This document shows positions 1-8,600 of a DNA stretch of 64,000 nt, in pieces. The stretch is taken from assembly GCA_963702685.1 (NCBI GenBank), contig CAVPDQ010000008.1, positions 124,001 through 188,000 of the forward strand, in the 5' to 3' direction. A model generated the notes under the pieces. That model saw only the letters and a list, made by a program, of their open reading frames with translations. It was not told where the DNA came from and did no database searches. Position numbers and translations under genes: made by a program. The stretch comes from AP-15 sp963702685 (GTDB lineage Bacteria; Pseudomonadota; Alphaproteobacteria; ATCC43930; CGMCC-115725). The first letter of the stretch is position 1. The number at the start of each line of letters is the position of its first letter.

Positions 1-899
1 TGTCGGAACCATCGTCGAGGCCCCCACCGGCGCAGTGGAGCCCGCCGGCGCGAGCCGCGGCGGCCCGCAACGAGCGGAGCCCCGCCCTCAAATCCTCCGA
101 CATCTCGGGTACCAGACCGCTGGCACGCGCGCCGTCGGGGAACTCGAAATCGGTCCCAGAGAGCGCCAAGCATCTTGGCCAGATGCGACTTGCCCGAGCC
201 ATAGAAGCCGGAGATCCAGACGGCGCCTTGATCGCCCCGACCGAGTGCCGCCAGAAACAATTCAAGAATGCGTATCAGGCCGCGCCCGTACTCGCCATCG
301 GTCACAAAGGTTTGGAGCTCGCCGCCCAGCGTCTCGGTGACGAGCCCGCTTTGAGGTGGGAAGACGATCTTCGCGGCGTCGGCTGCTGTCCTCCTGACTG
401 CTTTTCGATGCCCGATCGCCGTTCCGGACGCCCACTCTTCCGGAGAGGTGGCGGTGATGGCGATTTCTTCCGGCCGGGCGCGTCTGCTGGCGACGAGCTC
501 GCGCGCCCATCGCAGCGCTTCGAGGGCCTCATGCCGCGGACTGGCGCACGACTCTGCATGAATTTCCGGGGTTTCCGGTGGCGCATCTACGACCGGAATG
601 CGGAGCTCGCGAACCCAGGGCGGGACGTGTCGCGGGCCGGCTTCGAGCTTCGCCAATGTGCGGGTGAGGTTCGGTTGCGACCGCCCGCTCAGCTGAACCA
701 ATTCCGCAACCGATTGGGGCTGCCTGTCGCGGATCATCGCGAGCAGCGCGCGGTTTTCGGGCGTCAACAGCCGCACTACCGCCTCGACCGAATTGAAGCT
801 CGACCTTGCCGCATCGGCCGGGGCCGGCCGCTCGCCCCGCGCGACGGCCTTCATCTCGTCTCTCAAGGACCGCAGCCCCTGTATCTTGTACGTCGTCAT
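1..899 (-). pseudogene. Chimeric ORF: TumA-like HTH antitoxin fused to nuclease and BREX/Pgl-like ATPase fragments, running off the left edge
   Basis: One uninterrupted frame begins at ATG 899 and is still open at base 1. Residues 1-87 (MTTYKIQGLRSLRDE...ENRALLAMI...SGRSQPNLTRTLAKLEAG) resemble the winged-helix antitoxin (HVO_A0114-like DNA-binding protein) that partners TumE toxins. Residues about 100-157, with ALEALRWARELVAS and RPEEIAI, resemble a piece of a PD-(D/E)XK nuclease-type protein. Residues about 163-248 resemble the N-terminus of a BrxC/PglY-type P-loop ATPase, with Walker A GFYGSGKS at 231-238. After W248 (about base 153) the homologous frame continues one base over as TDFEFPDGARASGLVPEM, so the ATPase part is also frameshifted. 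The start overlaps the upstream toxin stop by ATGA. I read this as deletions joining three genes. The antitoxin part is confident; the other two family names are from memory of motifs. Confidence 0.6.
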
Positions 900-1294
900 T
901 TTGACCTCGATTTCTCTTCGACGGCGACAACCGTCATGCCGACTCCCCGCTCTGCCAACACTCGCTCGACTTCGTCGAATAAGTCGGCGATCAGCGTTTC
1001 CGCATCCTTGAACCGGTAGGGTTGGCCCGGGTCGTTCTCGGTGCGATGCCGGTGATCGCTCGCTGTTTCCGGTCTTTTGAAACGCGAAGCCCTTGCTGGG
1101 ATCCCGTGAGCGTTGTCAAAGCCGACGAGACGCTTTCCGTCCGGAGCATGAAGCGTGAACGAGCACGACAGGCCGTACGGCTGCTTTCCGGTCGCGGTGA
1201 CGCGCTTGATCTCGAACTTGAGCCAATAGCCCTCCTCCAGGCGATGAATGCGACCGTCGAAGCCAAGCAGAAATTCGAGAGCGTCGTTTCCTAC
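896..1294 (-). CDS. TumE-family toxin (DUF6516-like), start codon lost
   Basis: About 132 codons are open on the minus strand and end in a TGA that overlaps the antitoxin ATG (ATGA). The protein begins GNDALEFLLGFDGRIHRLEEGYWLKFEIKR and contains FTLHAPDGKRLVGFDNAH, then HRTENDPGQPYRF and a C-terminal FDEVERVLAERGVGMTV. The FDNAHG and HRTEND blocks followed by an ETL-ADLFDEVE helix are typical of TumE-type toxins, which pair with an HTH antitoxin encoded just downstream, as here. An in-frame TGA (1301-1303) lies just before the homologous region, and no ATG, GTG or TTG occurs where the start should be: the codon in the start position reads GTA. It is therefore probably not translated normally and is best seen as a recent loss; a sequencing error is the other explanation. 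Confidence 0.6.
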   Translation of the reverse strand, partial: VGNDALEFLLGFDGRIHRLEEGYWLKFEIKRVTATGKQPYGLSCSFTLHAPDGKRLVGFDNAHGIPARASRFKRPETASDHRHRTENDPGQPYRFKDAETLIADLFDEVERVLAERGVGMTVVAVEEKSRSK

Positions 1295-1616
1295 CTTGGG
1301 TCAAGGTGAGAGCCGCGTGACGCGGCCCGTCGGGGCCGGGCTCTACGCGCGCCGACGCCCGGCGCTCCCCGAGCCGGGGAAGCCGTCCCAGCCGTTCGGT
1401 GACGATCCCTCTTTGCCGACCGATCCGGCCCTTATCAGCAGATCACCGACAAGATCATCGCCGAGCTCGAACAGGGACGCCTGCCCTGGGTGCGCTTTGC
1501 CTCACCGTTTGCCGTTTGCTCGTCGCGTGAAACCGTACCCTTCTGGTGAAATGCACACGCGGCTCCAAATAGCTGGCACAGGACTTACAAAATGAACATC
1601 TACCGCACCCTGGACT
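1295..1616. other. Gene-free spacer carrying a partial ArdC copy
   Basis: No intact gene is visible. Positions about 1412-1490 (plus strand) encode FADRSGPYQQITDKIIAEL followed by EQGRLPWV, nearly identical to the N-terminus of the ArdC-like ORF at 2911. After PWV the similarity stops. There is no start codon in frame and no zinc-protease domain, so this is a fragment left by a duplication or recombination. Confidence 0.6.
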
Positions 1617-2267
1617 TTAGGGATTCACCCGTACGTACACCCCGGCAGAACCCGGTGCATGCGTCATGGCCTGCCGCATGCGCGGCGAATTGGGCGAGGA
1701 ATGTTGCTGTTGCTCCTTCCACTCCGGGCTTTCGGGCACCGCCGTGCCGGCGAATTCGTAGACCGTGCTGTAGCCGCTGGTACCCTCGAGAACCCGATAA
1801 CGACGAGCGTAGATCACTCCCGGCACCTTGCGGTAGCCCGGCACATATTCCCCGCTGTACCAGGCGTTCCACTCCGCATCGACCTCGGCGGGGACGGACA
1901 TGCGGCCAATCTGCAACACCGGCGCCATGCCACGCTCCGGCATTTCCATGCCGTCCGGGTAAATCTGTTCCCCGACAATGCGTGTCAAATTCTTCCCAAT
2001 CACGGACGGTGAGACTTTCTGTCCCCACGGCGTCCGCGGCCGGTTGGCAAACGCCGGCGTCCGCATCACCGCCACGTTTTCCAGCTCATAGCATGCCAGG
2101 TATTGCGGGCCACCCTTGACCGCCTCGTAGCGGGCCGCTGAGAGAATGCCGGGCACCGACAGCAATTCCGGTAGATGTTCCTCGTTATACCACTTGTTGA
2201 ATTCCTGCACGTGCTGGGCGTCGATATCAACGTACACCATGAAAATCCCGCGACCTTTTTGTGCCAT
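1617..2267 (-). CDS. DUF4286-like protein, two ferredoxin-like repeats
   Basis: A 216-residue cytosolic protein. Residues 1-60 (FMVYVDIDAQHVQEFNKWYNEEHLPELLSVPG) and residues about 120-175 (RMSVPAEVDAEWNAWYSGEYVPGYRKVPGV) repeat the same pattern of strand, W-N-x-W-Y, LPE or VPGY and VPG. This pattern is seen in DUF4286 and EthD-like dimeric alpha-beta barrel proteins, so this is an internal duplication of that domain. The start at 2267 is supported by GGAG about seven bases upstream. The gene stands alone between an ArdC remnant and an IS110 remnant, and its reading frame is intact, unlike its neighbours. The substrate is unknown; related folds bind small aromatic or polyketide molecules. Confidence 0.7.
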   Translation of the reverse strand: MAQKGRGIFMVYVDIDAQHVQEFNKWYNEEHLPELLSVPGILSAARYEAVKGGPQYLACYELENVAVMRTPAFANRPRTPWGQKVSPSVIGKNLTRIVGEQIYPDGMEMPERGMAPVLQIGRMSVPAEVDAEWNAWYSGEYVPGYRKVPGVIYARRYRVLEGTSGYSTVYEFAGTAVPESPEWKEQQQHSSPNSPRMRQAMTHAPGSAGVYVRVNP

Positions 2268-2399
2268 GTGTCCGTCTCCTCAGTGAAGCGTAGCCGCCAT
2301 CTTTTTGCCTCGTCTCGTTGGCACCCGGTCCTCACGCCTGGAGCCCAGGAGAGACAACTGGGGAGCCATCTTAGCACACGACCACGCAGAGTAGGGCAG

Positions 2400-2712
2400 C
2401 CGTGCAGGACGCCGTGCTCGCCCGCGTAGCTGCGAGGTGATGAGCTGCATCCGGGCGGTGAGGATTGTCCGCACCGATTGTGCGGCCGGCGATTTGACCT
2501 GCACCGGCCGGTAGTGGCCGAGCCGCATCATCTCGGCGATGCCGCGGGCGTCGTTCGTGTCAGGTCTTGACCGGGCGCGTGGAGCCACTCCGACAACGGA
2601 CAGGCCTCGATCCCGGCGAGCTCAATCACGCCGGACCACTCTGCCAGGCGCTTGATGAGCGGGCTGGGCTCGCTTTGGCGAGTGATACTCCGAGCCCGAT
2701 GAAAACACGCAT
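2400..2712 (-). pseudogene. IS110-family transposase N-terminal relic
   Basis: The minus strand starts with MRVFIGLGVSLAKA, close to the usual MRVFIGLDVSLAKT start of IS110-type DEDD transposases. The frame then changes: SEPSPLIKRLAEWSGVIEL and GIEACPLSEWLHA lie in one frame, and NDARGIAEMMRLGHYRPV plus VKSPAAQSVRTILTARMQL in another. Each block matches the RuvC-like N-terminal half of these transposases. At least two frameshifts and a deletion between WLHA and NDARG separate them, and the C-terminal serine-containing half is missing. It is dead. IS110 elements insert without terminal inverted repeats, so the original boundaries cannot be read. Confidence 0.75.
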
Positions 2713-2910
2713 GGACGCCTCCCTGGTCAGCTGGTTGAATCCAGACCGACCCTAAGGGTCTGGATCCGATTACCCCAGCTGACGCGAGGTCCCTGCCCGG
2801 CTGTCGAATCAGGGATCGCCTGAAAAGGAAAGGCAAAGAGCGGCGGCGGGTCCGCGACGGGTGCACCAGACGAGAGAGAGGCTTTCGCCCGCCCGCCGCG
2901 GAGACCGCCC

Positions 2911-3249
2911 ATGCCTCACCGGGCGCCAGCCCACAAATCCTTTGCCGACCGATCCGGCCTTTATCAGGAGATCACCGACAAGATCATTGCCGAGCTCGAA
3001 CAGGGACGACTGCCCTGGGTGCAGCCCTGGGGCGGCGTGCGCGCCCCGCTCGCCCTGCCGAAGAATGCCTCGACAGGCCGGGCCTATAGCGGCATCACGG
3101 TCACCAACGACCATGCGCGCCAGGAGCAGGTCTGGGAATCGCTCGCTCGCGCCTACAACAAGGACCCCTATTATATCATACGCTTCGATAAGGGTCGAAA
3201 GCACCTCGATGCAGTCGCCGTCGGGCGTGCCGGGTTGGGCCTCCCATAG
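2911..3249 (+). pseudogene. Truncated ArdC-like antirestriction protein (N-terminal part)
   Basis: A 112-residue ORF. Residues 9-67 (KSFADRSGLYQEITDKIIAE, GRLPWVQPWGG, APLALPKNASTGRAYSGI) match the N-terminal ssDNA-binding domain of ArdC antirestriction proteins. Full-length ArdC is about 290-320 residues with a metallopeptidase domain; here homology ends at GRAYSGI. The remaining roughly 45 residues (NDHARQEQVWESLARAYNKD and on) are unrelated and unrecognised, so the ORF looks like a join between a broken ardC and other DNA. A second, shorter copy of the same N-terminus lies about 1.5 kb upstream at 1412-1490. Confidence 0.6.
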
Positions 3250-3352
3250 CTGCCGTGCCTCCCTCAGAGCCGCGTTCTTGTCAATTGGCGATGGCAGGTG
3301 TTTCGGATACGCATGTGCCGCTGACGCAGGATTTCAGAACGGAGGGCAAAAT

Positions 3353-4240
3353 ATGCATCGGGTATTGATTACCGGGGCCGGGGGCGGGATCGGGAGAGCG
3401 TTGCGCGAGACATTGCGCGGGGCCTATCCGGTGCTGCGGCTGTCCGATCGGGTCGAGCTGGCGGCGGCGCGGGATGGCGAAGAGGTGGACCGGACCGAAA
3501 TCTCCGATATGGCGGCGGTCGAGCGCATGGTCGCGGGCTGCGACGGCATCGTTCACCTCGGCGGCAATTCGGGCGAAGCCGCGTGGGACGTGATCCTGCA
3601 ATCGAACATCGTCGGTCTTTACAATGTGTTCGAGGCGGCGCGGCGGGCCGGCGTCCAGCGCATCGTCATGGCGACGAGCAACCACGCGGTCGGGTTTTAT
3701 CCGCGCGCCCAGACGATCGATCACCGCGTGGTGCCGCGGCCGGACAGCCGCTACGGCGTCAGCAAGGCGTTTTCCGAGGCGCTCGCCAGCCTCTATGCCG
3801 ACAAGCACGGGATCGGCTTTTTGTGCGTGCGGATCGGCAATTTCGGGACCCGCCCGATCGACAAGCGGCGGCTCTCGATCTGGATCAGCCCGCGCGACCT
3901 GACCCAATTGGTGCGCATCGGGCTCGACCACCCCGATCTCCATTACGAGATCGTCTACGGCGTCTCGGATAACCGCCGCTCCTGGTACGACAATGCGAAC
4001 GCGGTGCGCCTCGGCTATCGCGCGCAGGACGATTCCGAGCCCTATGCCGCGGCGGTGCTGGCCGCCGAGCCTGCCGGCGCCGACCCGATCGCCGAGCAAT
4101 ACCAGGGCGGCACCTTCTGCGCCACCGAATACACCGCTAAGACAAGGCGCGAATGGCCGGCCGGTGGTGCCAATCCAACACCTGACACCCACGCTCTCGC
4201 TCTCGTCCTGCCCGCGAAAGCGGGCCCCTGGCTTGAATAA
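3353..4240 (+). CDS. NAD-dependent epimerase/dehydratase, uronate dehydrogenase-like
   Basis: An extended short-chain dehydrogenase, probably oxidising a hexuronate or a related sugar with NAD. It shows the Rossmann motif GAGGGIG at residues 8-14, DG-IVHLGG near 63, and the catalytic pair YGVSK at about 138-142, followed by RIGNFGTRP as in uronate dehydrogenases. ATG 3353 is preceded by GGAGGG. The usual family length is about 265-275 residues; this one has 295. The last 30 or so residues (KTRREWPAGGANPTP...) run into repeated intergenic DNA and look like read-through past a lost stop. No other sugar-acid genes are nearby, so the substrate is inferred from family resemblance only. Confidence 0.75.
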   Translation: MHRVLITGAGGGIGRALRETLRGAYPVLRLSDRVELAAARDGEEVDRTEISDMAAVERMVAGCDGIVHLGGNSGEAAWDVILQSNIVGLYNVFEAARRAGVQRIVMATSNHAVGFYPRAQTIDHRVVPRPDSRYGVSKAFSEALASLYADKHGIGFLCVRIGNFGTRPIDKRRLSIWISPRDLTQLVRIGLDHPDLHYEIVYGVSDNRRSWYDNANAVRLGYRAQDDSEPYAAAVLAAEPAGADPIAEQYQGGTFCATEYTAKTRREWPAGGANPTPDTHALALVLPAKAGPWLE

Positions 4241-4534
4241 GGGGGCGACATACGCCGCGTCTCTGGCCCTGGACCCCTTTCGAGCGTGTGAAAAAATTGC
4301 TCTTTCCAAGAAAACTCATTCCGGGGCGGCCCGACGGGCCGAGCCCGGAACCCAAGAACACCTGAATTTCCAATCTGTTCGACGTCCGGTGTTCATAGGT
4401 TCCGGGCTCGCGGCCCTTCGACAGGCTCAGGAGTGCCCGCGCCCCGGAATGACGACGTTTGGCATTTTTTCACACGCTCGAAAGCGGGGGCGATGAACAG
4501 AAATTAGCAGGCGCCATCTGTCTGGCTTGCGCCG
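4241..4534. repeat. Intergenic element with nested inverted repeats
   Basis: A perfect 20-bp inverted repeat (4277-4296 with 4465-4484, core CGAGCGTGTGAAAA) bounds about 208 bp. Inside it are a second pair (CATTCCGGGGC at 4318-4328 with GCCCCGGAATG at 4441-4451) and a third around GCCCGGAACCC near 4343 with GGTTCCGGGC near 4397. The whole can fold into one long interrupted hairpin. A small hairpin (GCCCGC GAAA GCGGGC) precedes it near 4210. No ORF is convincing here. It looks like a MITE-like or REP-like palindromic element placed after the stop of the dehydrogenase. Confidence 0.6.
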
Positions 4535-4885
4535 CTACAGCACCGCGAGCACCGCTTCGGGCGGGCGGCCGAGGGCGGCTTTGGTGCCGGAGACGACGAT
4601 CGGGCGCTCGATGACGATCGGGTGGGCGACCATTGCCGCGATCAGCGCGTCTTCGGACATGGTCGACACGGCCTTGGGGTCGAGGCCGGCGGCGGCGGCT
4701 TCCTTTTTGCGCAGCAGGCGGCTCGCCGGCAGCTTCAGCTGGCCGAGGATTTGCTTCAGCTCGGCCGCCGAGGGCGGCGTCTTCAGATATTCGACGATCT
4801 TGGGCTCGACACCCTTTTCGCGCAGCAGCGCCAAGGTCTTGCGCGAGGTGGTGCAGCGCGGGTTGTGATAGATCGTGACCGGCAT
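4535..4885 (-). CDS. arsC: ArsC-family arsenate reductase (glutaredoxin type)
   Basis: A thioredoxin-fold enzyme of 116 residues that reduces arsenate to arsenite using glutathione and glutaredoxin. The start MPVTIYHNPRCTTSRKTL puts the catalytic Cys at residue 11 in the conserved HNPRC-TSR context. Later motifs are VEYLKTPPSAAEL and HPIVIERPIVVSGTKAALGRPPE, which carries the arginines that bind the oxyanion. The longer frame from 4912 adds nine residues absent from the family, so 4885 is preferred. No arsenical pump or ArsR lies nearby, so a broader ArsC/Spx-like role is possible. Confidence 0.85.
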   Translation of the reverse strand: MPVTIYHNPRCTTSRKTLALLREKGVEPKIVEYLKTPPSAAELKQILGQLKLPASRLLRKKEAAAAGLDPKAVSTMSEDALIAAMVAHPIVIERPIVVSGTKAALGRPPEAVLAVL

Positions 4886-5041
4886 TTCCGTCCTCCGGTG
4901 CAGGCGTGACATGTGAGCATAGCGCGCCGGCCGGCTCGTGCGGGGCCTTTAAATGCGACCGTCCGAGGACGAACTAAGCCCGCAGGCGTTTCCCCTGCGC
5001 GCCTGGGACAGCGTGCCCACAACTCACAAGGAGAAGGACCG

Positions 5042-5254
5042 ATGCCGGACCATGTCTACAGGATTATCGAAGTTGCCGGCTCCTCGGAAAAGAGCATCGA
5101 GGATGCGATCCAGAGCGCCGTCGGGCGGGCGTCGCGCACCTTGCGCCAGGTCGGCTGGTTTGAGGTCCTCCAGACCCGCGGTCATGTCGAGGACGGCAAG
5201 GTCGCGCATTACCAGGTGATCCTCAAGGTCGGGTTCACCCTCGAAGACGAATAG
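5042..5254 (+). CDS. Dodecin, flavin-binding protein
   Basis: A 70-residue protein, the usual dodecin length. Dodecins form hollow dodecamers that store or buffer riboflavin, FMN or FAD in the cytosol. The sequence MPDHVYRIIEVAGSSEKSIE, then AIQSAVGRASRTLRQVGWFEV and HYQVILKVGFTLEDE, matches the family throughout; the Trp in VGWFEV is the residue that stacks on the flavin. AAGGAGAAGG lies just upstream of the ATG. It is divergent from arsC and convergent with the MFS gene, so it is probably transcribed alone. Confidence 0.9.
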   Translation: MPDHVYRIIEVAGSSEKSIEDAIQSAVGRASRTLRQVGWFEVLQTRGHVEDGKVAHYQVILKVGFTLEDE

Positions 5255-5256
5255 CT

Positions 5257-6639
5257 TCAGCGGCGGGCCGGGACGGCAAGCGCGATTGCGACCCCGGTCA
5301 GGATCGAGGCCGCCCCGGCGACGCGAAAGGTGGCGCGAAAGGCGGCGAGAAAGCTCGCTGCCGCATCGTGCCCGGCGGCGGCTGCGGCACCTTCGACGGC
5401 GTGGAACAACAGGGTCAGCAGGGTGGCGCCGCCGACGATGCCGAGCGTGCGGGTCAGCATCGCGACGCTCCCGGCGATGCCGCGCTGCCGGCGTGGGATC
5501 GTCGCCATCACCGCGTCCATATAGGCGACCTGAAAGAGGCCGACGCCAAACCCTTGCACCACCAACGCACCGACGATCGCCGCCGTTTCGCCCGACCCGT
5601 GCGGCGTCCATTGGCCGACCAGAATAAGGCCGATGCCGCCGAGCACCGCGCCGAGCAGCGCGATTCGGGCTGCCGGCAGATGCTCGATCAGCCGCCCGGC
5701 CAAGGGTGAGGCGGCCATCGTGCCGGCGAACGAGGCAGCAAGCGCCGCACCCGCCGCCGCCAAGGGCAGGCCGGTGAAGCGCACCAGGTAATAGGGGCCG
5801 AACAGCAATACCGTAAAGCTCGACAAATAGACGACGACGCTGCCGAGATTGATCACGGCAAAGCTCGGAATGGCGAAGAATTCGAGGCTGACGATCGGCT
5901 GTAGGGCGCGGCGCTCGCGGCGCACAAACCCGACGAGGCTCGCGACCGCGATTGCCGCCAGCGGGATCGCGAGCCAATTGTCGCGGCCAAAGCGCGCCAG
6001 CTCGTTCAGCATCAGAAGAAAGGCGCTGATGCCGAGCGCCAGCAGCGCCGCGCCGGGGATGTCGAGCGGCTCGCGCGCCGCGGCGGCGGACGGCGCCGGC
6101 AATCCTTTGAGCAGCAGGAGTGCCGCCAATGCGATCGGCGCGCGAAACCAGAACACCGCCGGCCAGCCCCAATGCGCGACCAGCGCCCCGCCGAGGAGGG
6201 GCCCGGCGGCCGAGCCGATCGCGAACATCATCGTAAAGGCGGCGACGGCGCGCGCTCGCCGCTCTTCCGGAAAAAGCCCGGTCACCAGGGCCGGCGCCAC
6301 GCTGATCACCAGCCCGGCGCCGATCCCCTGCAAAAACCGAAAGAACAACAGCCAGCCATAGGCGGGGGCGGCGGCGCACAGCAGCAGGGCGACGACGCTC
6401 CAGGCGAGGCCGATGCGAAACACGCGCGCATGGCTGAAGATATCGCCGATGCGGCCAAAGGCGAGCAGCAGGCTCGCATAGGTCAGCACATAGCAGATCA
6501 CGACCCACTGGATCATCTCGATCGGCAGGCCAAAGCTTTTGGTGATGTCGGGGAAGCCGATATTGACTGCGGTGTCGAGCGGCACGACCGATGCGCCGAG
6601 ACCGACCGGCAACAGCCGGAGCCATTGTCGAGCGCTCAT
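5257..6639 (-). CDS. MFS transporter, DHA2-like drug/H+ antiporter
   Basis: A 460-residue inner-membrane protein with many hydrophobic segments and an N-terminal VVPLDTAVNIGFPDITKSF, the motif typical of DHA2 multidrug exporters (EmrB/QacA type). The loop between segments 2 and 3 reads LAFGRIGDIFSHARVFRIG, the MFS signature. AARARAVAAFTMMFAIGSAAGPLLGG corresponds to the antiporter motif C region. DHA2 proteins usually have 14 helices; the count here was not modelled. No EmrA-like adaptor or regulator is adjacent. The substrate is unknown. Confidence 0.8.
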   Translation of the reverse strand: MSARQWLRLLPVGLGASVVPLDTAVNIGFPDITKSFGLPIEMIQWVVICYVLTYASLLLAFGRIGDIFSHARVFRIGLAWSVVALLLCAAAPAYGWLLFFRFLQGIGAGLVISVAPALVTGLFPEERRARAVAAFTMMFAIGSAAGPLLGGALVAHWGWPAVFWFRAPIALAALLLLKGLPAPSAAAAREPLDIPGAALLALGISAFLLMLNELARFGRDNWLAIPLAAIAVASLVGFVRRERRALQPIVSLEFFAIPSFAVINLGSVVVYLSSFTVLLFGPYYLVRFTGLPLAAAGAALAASFAGTMAASPLAGRLIEHLPAARIALLGAVLGGIGLILVGQWTPHGSGETAAIVGALVVQGFGVGLFQVAYMDAVMATIPRRQRGIAGSVAMLTRTLGIVGGATLLTLLFHAVEGAAAAAGHDAAASFLAAFRATFRVAGAASILTGVAIALAVPARR

Positions 6640-6732
6640 TCGCGGTCCGGCTCGAGCGCCATCGGGGGCCCCCCATCGTTCGGAATTCGAACCGCCATCT
6701 TAGAGAGAGGCGGCGACGGCGCGCCAGACGCA

Positions 6733-6762
6733 GAAAAGCCCCGGCCGGGGAGGACCGGGGCT
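6733..6762. terminator. Hairpin between MFS gene and sulfatase
   Basis: AAGCCCCGG pairs with CCGGGGCTT around a short loop. It lies between two minus-strand genes, downstream of neither stop, so it could be a leader structure of the MFS gene as easily as a terminator. There is no clear T run. Confidence 0.3.
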
Positions 6763-6898
6763 TCTGCCCCCGCCGGCTTGCCCGTCCGGCGGGGGAAACC
6801 GCATCGTTGGGGGGACAATCACGATGCAAGCAATACCTTGCATCAAAACCAGTTCAGGTGCAATTCATATTCGATAAATTAACCACGAATTTCGGTAA

Positions 6899-8540
6899 TT
6901 AACCGCCGCCATTCGATTTCGCCTCGGGGCCGAGCACGGCTCTGGCCGCGGCCAGCTCGGCCTCGTCCCAATAGCCGATCAAGATGCCCGACCGGAGCTG
7001 ACGGCCCTGCGCATAGGCCGCGATCTTTTGGTCCGGCATTGTGATCCGGTTGTGGTCGCGCAACGCCCAGTCGAAGAGCGCATCGCGCAACCGCGCCCGT
7101 TCGCTCTCGAACCGCGGATCGGCGCCGAGATCGTCGAGCTCTTGCGGGTCGGTCGCGAGGTCGAAGAGCATCGGCCGGAACCCCTTCGCATGGATCAGCT
7201 TCCAGCGGCCGTCGCGCACCATGTGGAGCCGGCAGTCGCCGATCGGCTGGTTGAGGGTCAGCCGCGCCTCGAGCATCGAATAGTCGTATTCGGAAAAGAC
7301 GCAATGGCGCCACTGCGCCGGCGTTTCGCCGCGCAGCCATGGCAGGAGCGAACGGCCTTCGACGATATGCGGCAGTGCCTCGCCGCCAAAATATTCGATA
7401 AAGCTCGGCACCAGGTCGATCGCCTCGACCAAAGCCGCGCAGCTGGTGCCGCGCGTCCGGTCGGCTTCCGGGTCGGGGTCGGCGACGATCAGCGGCACCT
7501 TGACCGCGCAATCGTGGAAAAAATCTTTTTCGCCGAGCCAGTGGTCGCCGAGATAGTCGCCATGGTCGGAGGTGAAGACCACCATCGTGCTTTGGGCGAG
7601 CCCGCGCTCGTCGAGAAAGCGAAACAGGTTCCCGAGCTGATCGTCGATCTCTTGGACGAGGCCCATATAGGCCGGGATGACGCGGGCGCGGATTTCGTCG
7701 CGGGAAAAGTTGCGTGACGGCCGCATCGCCATATAGGCGCCAAAGACCGGGTGCGGGTCGGCGCGCTCGGCCTGCGCCCGCACCGCGGGCACGATGTCAG
7801 CGGCGCCGTAACGCGCGTGGTAGGGTGCGGGCGCGATATAGGGCCAATGCGGCTTGATATAGGAGAGGTGCAGGCACCACGGGCGCCCGTCCCCAGAGGC
7901 ACCGTCGATGAAACTCCATCGCGCGGCGGGTCGTGTACGCGGTCTCCGAATGCTCCTTCGGAATGCGCGCGGGCTTGTCGGCATGCGCCAAGAGCCAGCC
8001 GCTCAGCACCCTGCCGTCGGCGGCCTCGGCGGAATTCGCCCATTCCTCCCACGGATTTTCGGCAGCAAAGCCGTGCTCGCGCAGATAAGCGTCGTAGCGC
8101 TGCCCCGGCCGGCTCGCCGGGTGGAGGCCGTCGTCGCGCTCGAACGGCTCGAACCCGCACTCGCCGAGATGCACGCCCATCGCCGATGCCGGCTCGATGC
8201 CGAGCCGCGCCATGCCCGCGACATCGGCGGCCATGTGGGTCTTGCCGACCAGCACATTGCGCACGCCGAGCGGCTTCAGGTGGTCGCCCAAGGTCGGCTC
8301 GCCGGCGCGCAACGGAAAGCCGTTCCAATTGCTGCCGTGCGAGCGCATGTAGCGCCCGGTGTAAAAGCTCATCCGCGACGGCCCGCAGACCGGCGACTGC
8401 ACATAGGCATTGGTAAAGCGCACGCCGCGCCGGGCGAGCGCGTCGAGGTTCGGCGTCTCGATAGAGGGATGGCCACAGCAGCCGAGGTAGTCGAAGCGCA
8501 GCTGGTCGCACATGATAAAGAGGATGTTGCGTCGGGCCAC
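6899..8540 (-). CDS. Sulfatase / phosphonate monoester hydrolase-like, frameshifted
   Basis: An alkaline-phosphatase-superfamily hydrolase of about 545 residues if the frame is repaired. The N-terminal part starts MARRNILFIMCDQLRFDYLG (Asp12 binds the metal) and contains SPVCGPSRMSFYTGR, where Cys52 of C-x-P-S-R would be converted to formylglycine. The C-terminal part has IKPHWPY, VVFTSDHGDYLGDHWLGEK with the metal-binding DHG, and DGRWKLIHAKG. The two parts are in different frames: the first ends ...TRRAMEF and the second resumes IDGASGDGRPWCLHL. One extra base near 7910 explains the break. The active-site residues all survive, so a sequencing error is plausible. The enzyme would need a formylglycine-generating enzyme, not seen here. 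Confidence 0.8.
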
Positions 8541-8600
8541 GGGCGGCCTCTCACAGCGACAACAGGCGCGGCGCCGGGGCCGAACGTCGGGCCGGCTCCG

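Noticed and set aside
1..3250. A working BREX or DISARM defence system
   Set aside because: Only fragments are present, with frameshifts and no methylase, nuclease or helicase genes intact.
3281..4309. Minus-strand 342-residue ORF
   Set aside because: It is the complement of the dehydrogenase gene; the composition is typical of antisense frames in GC-rich DNA.
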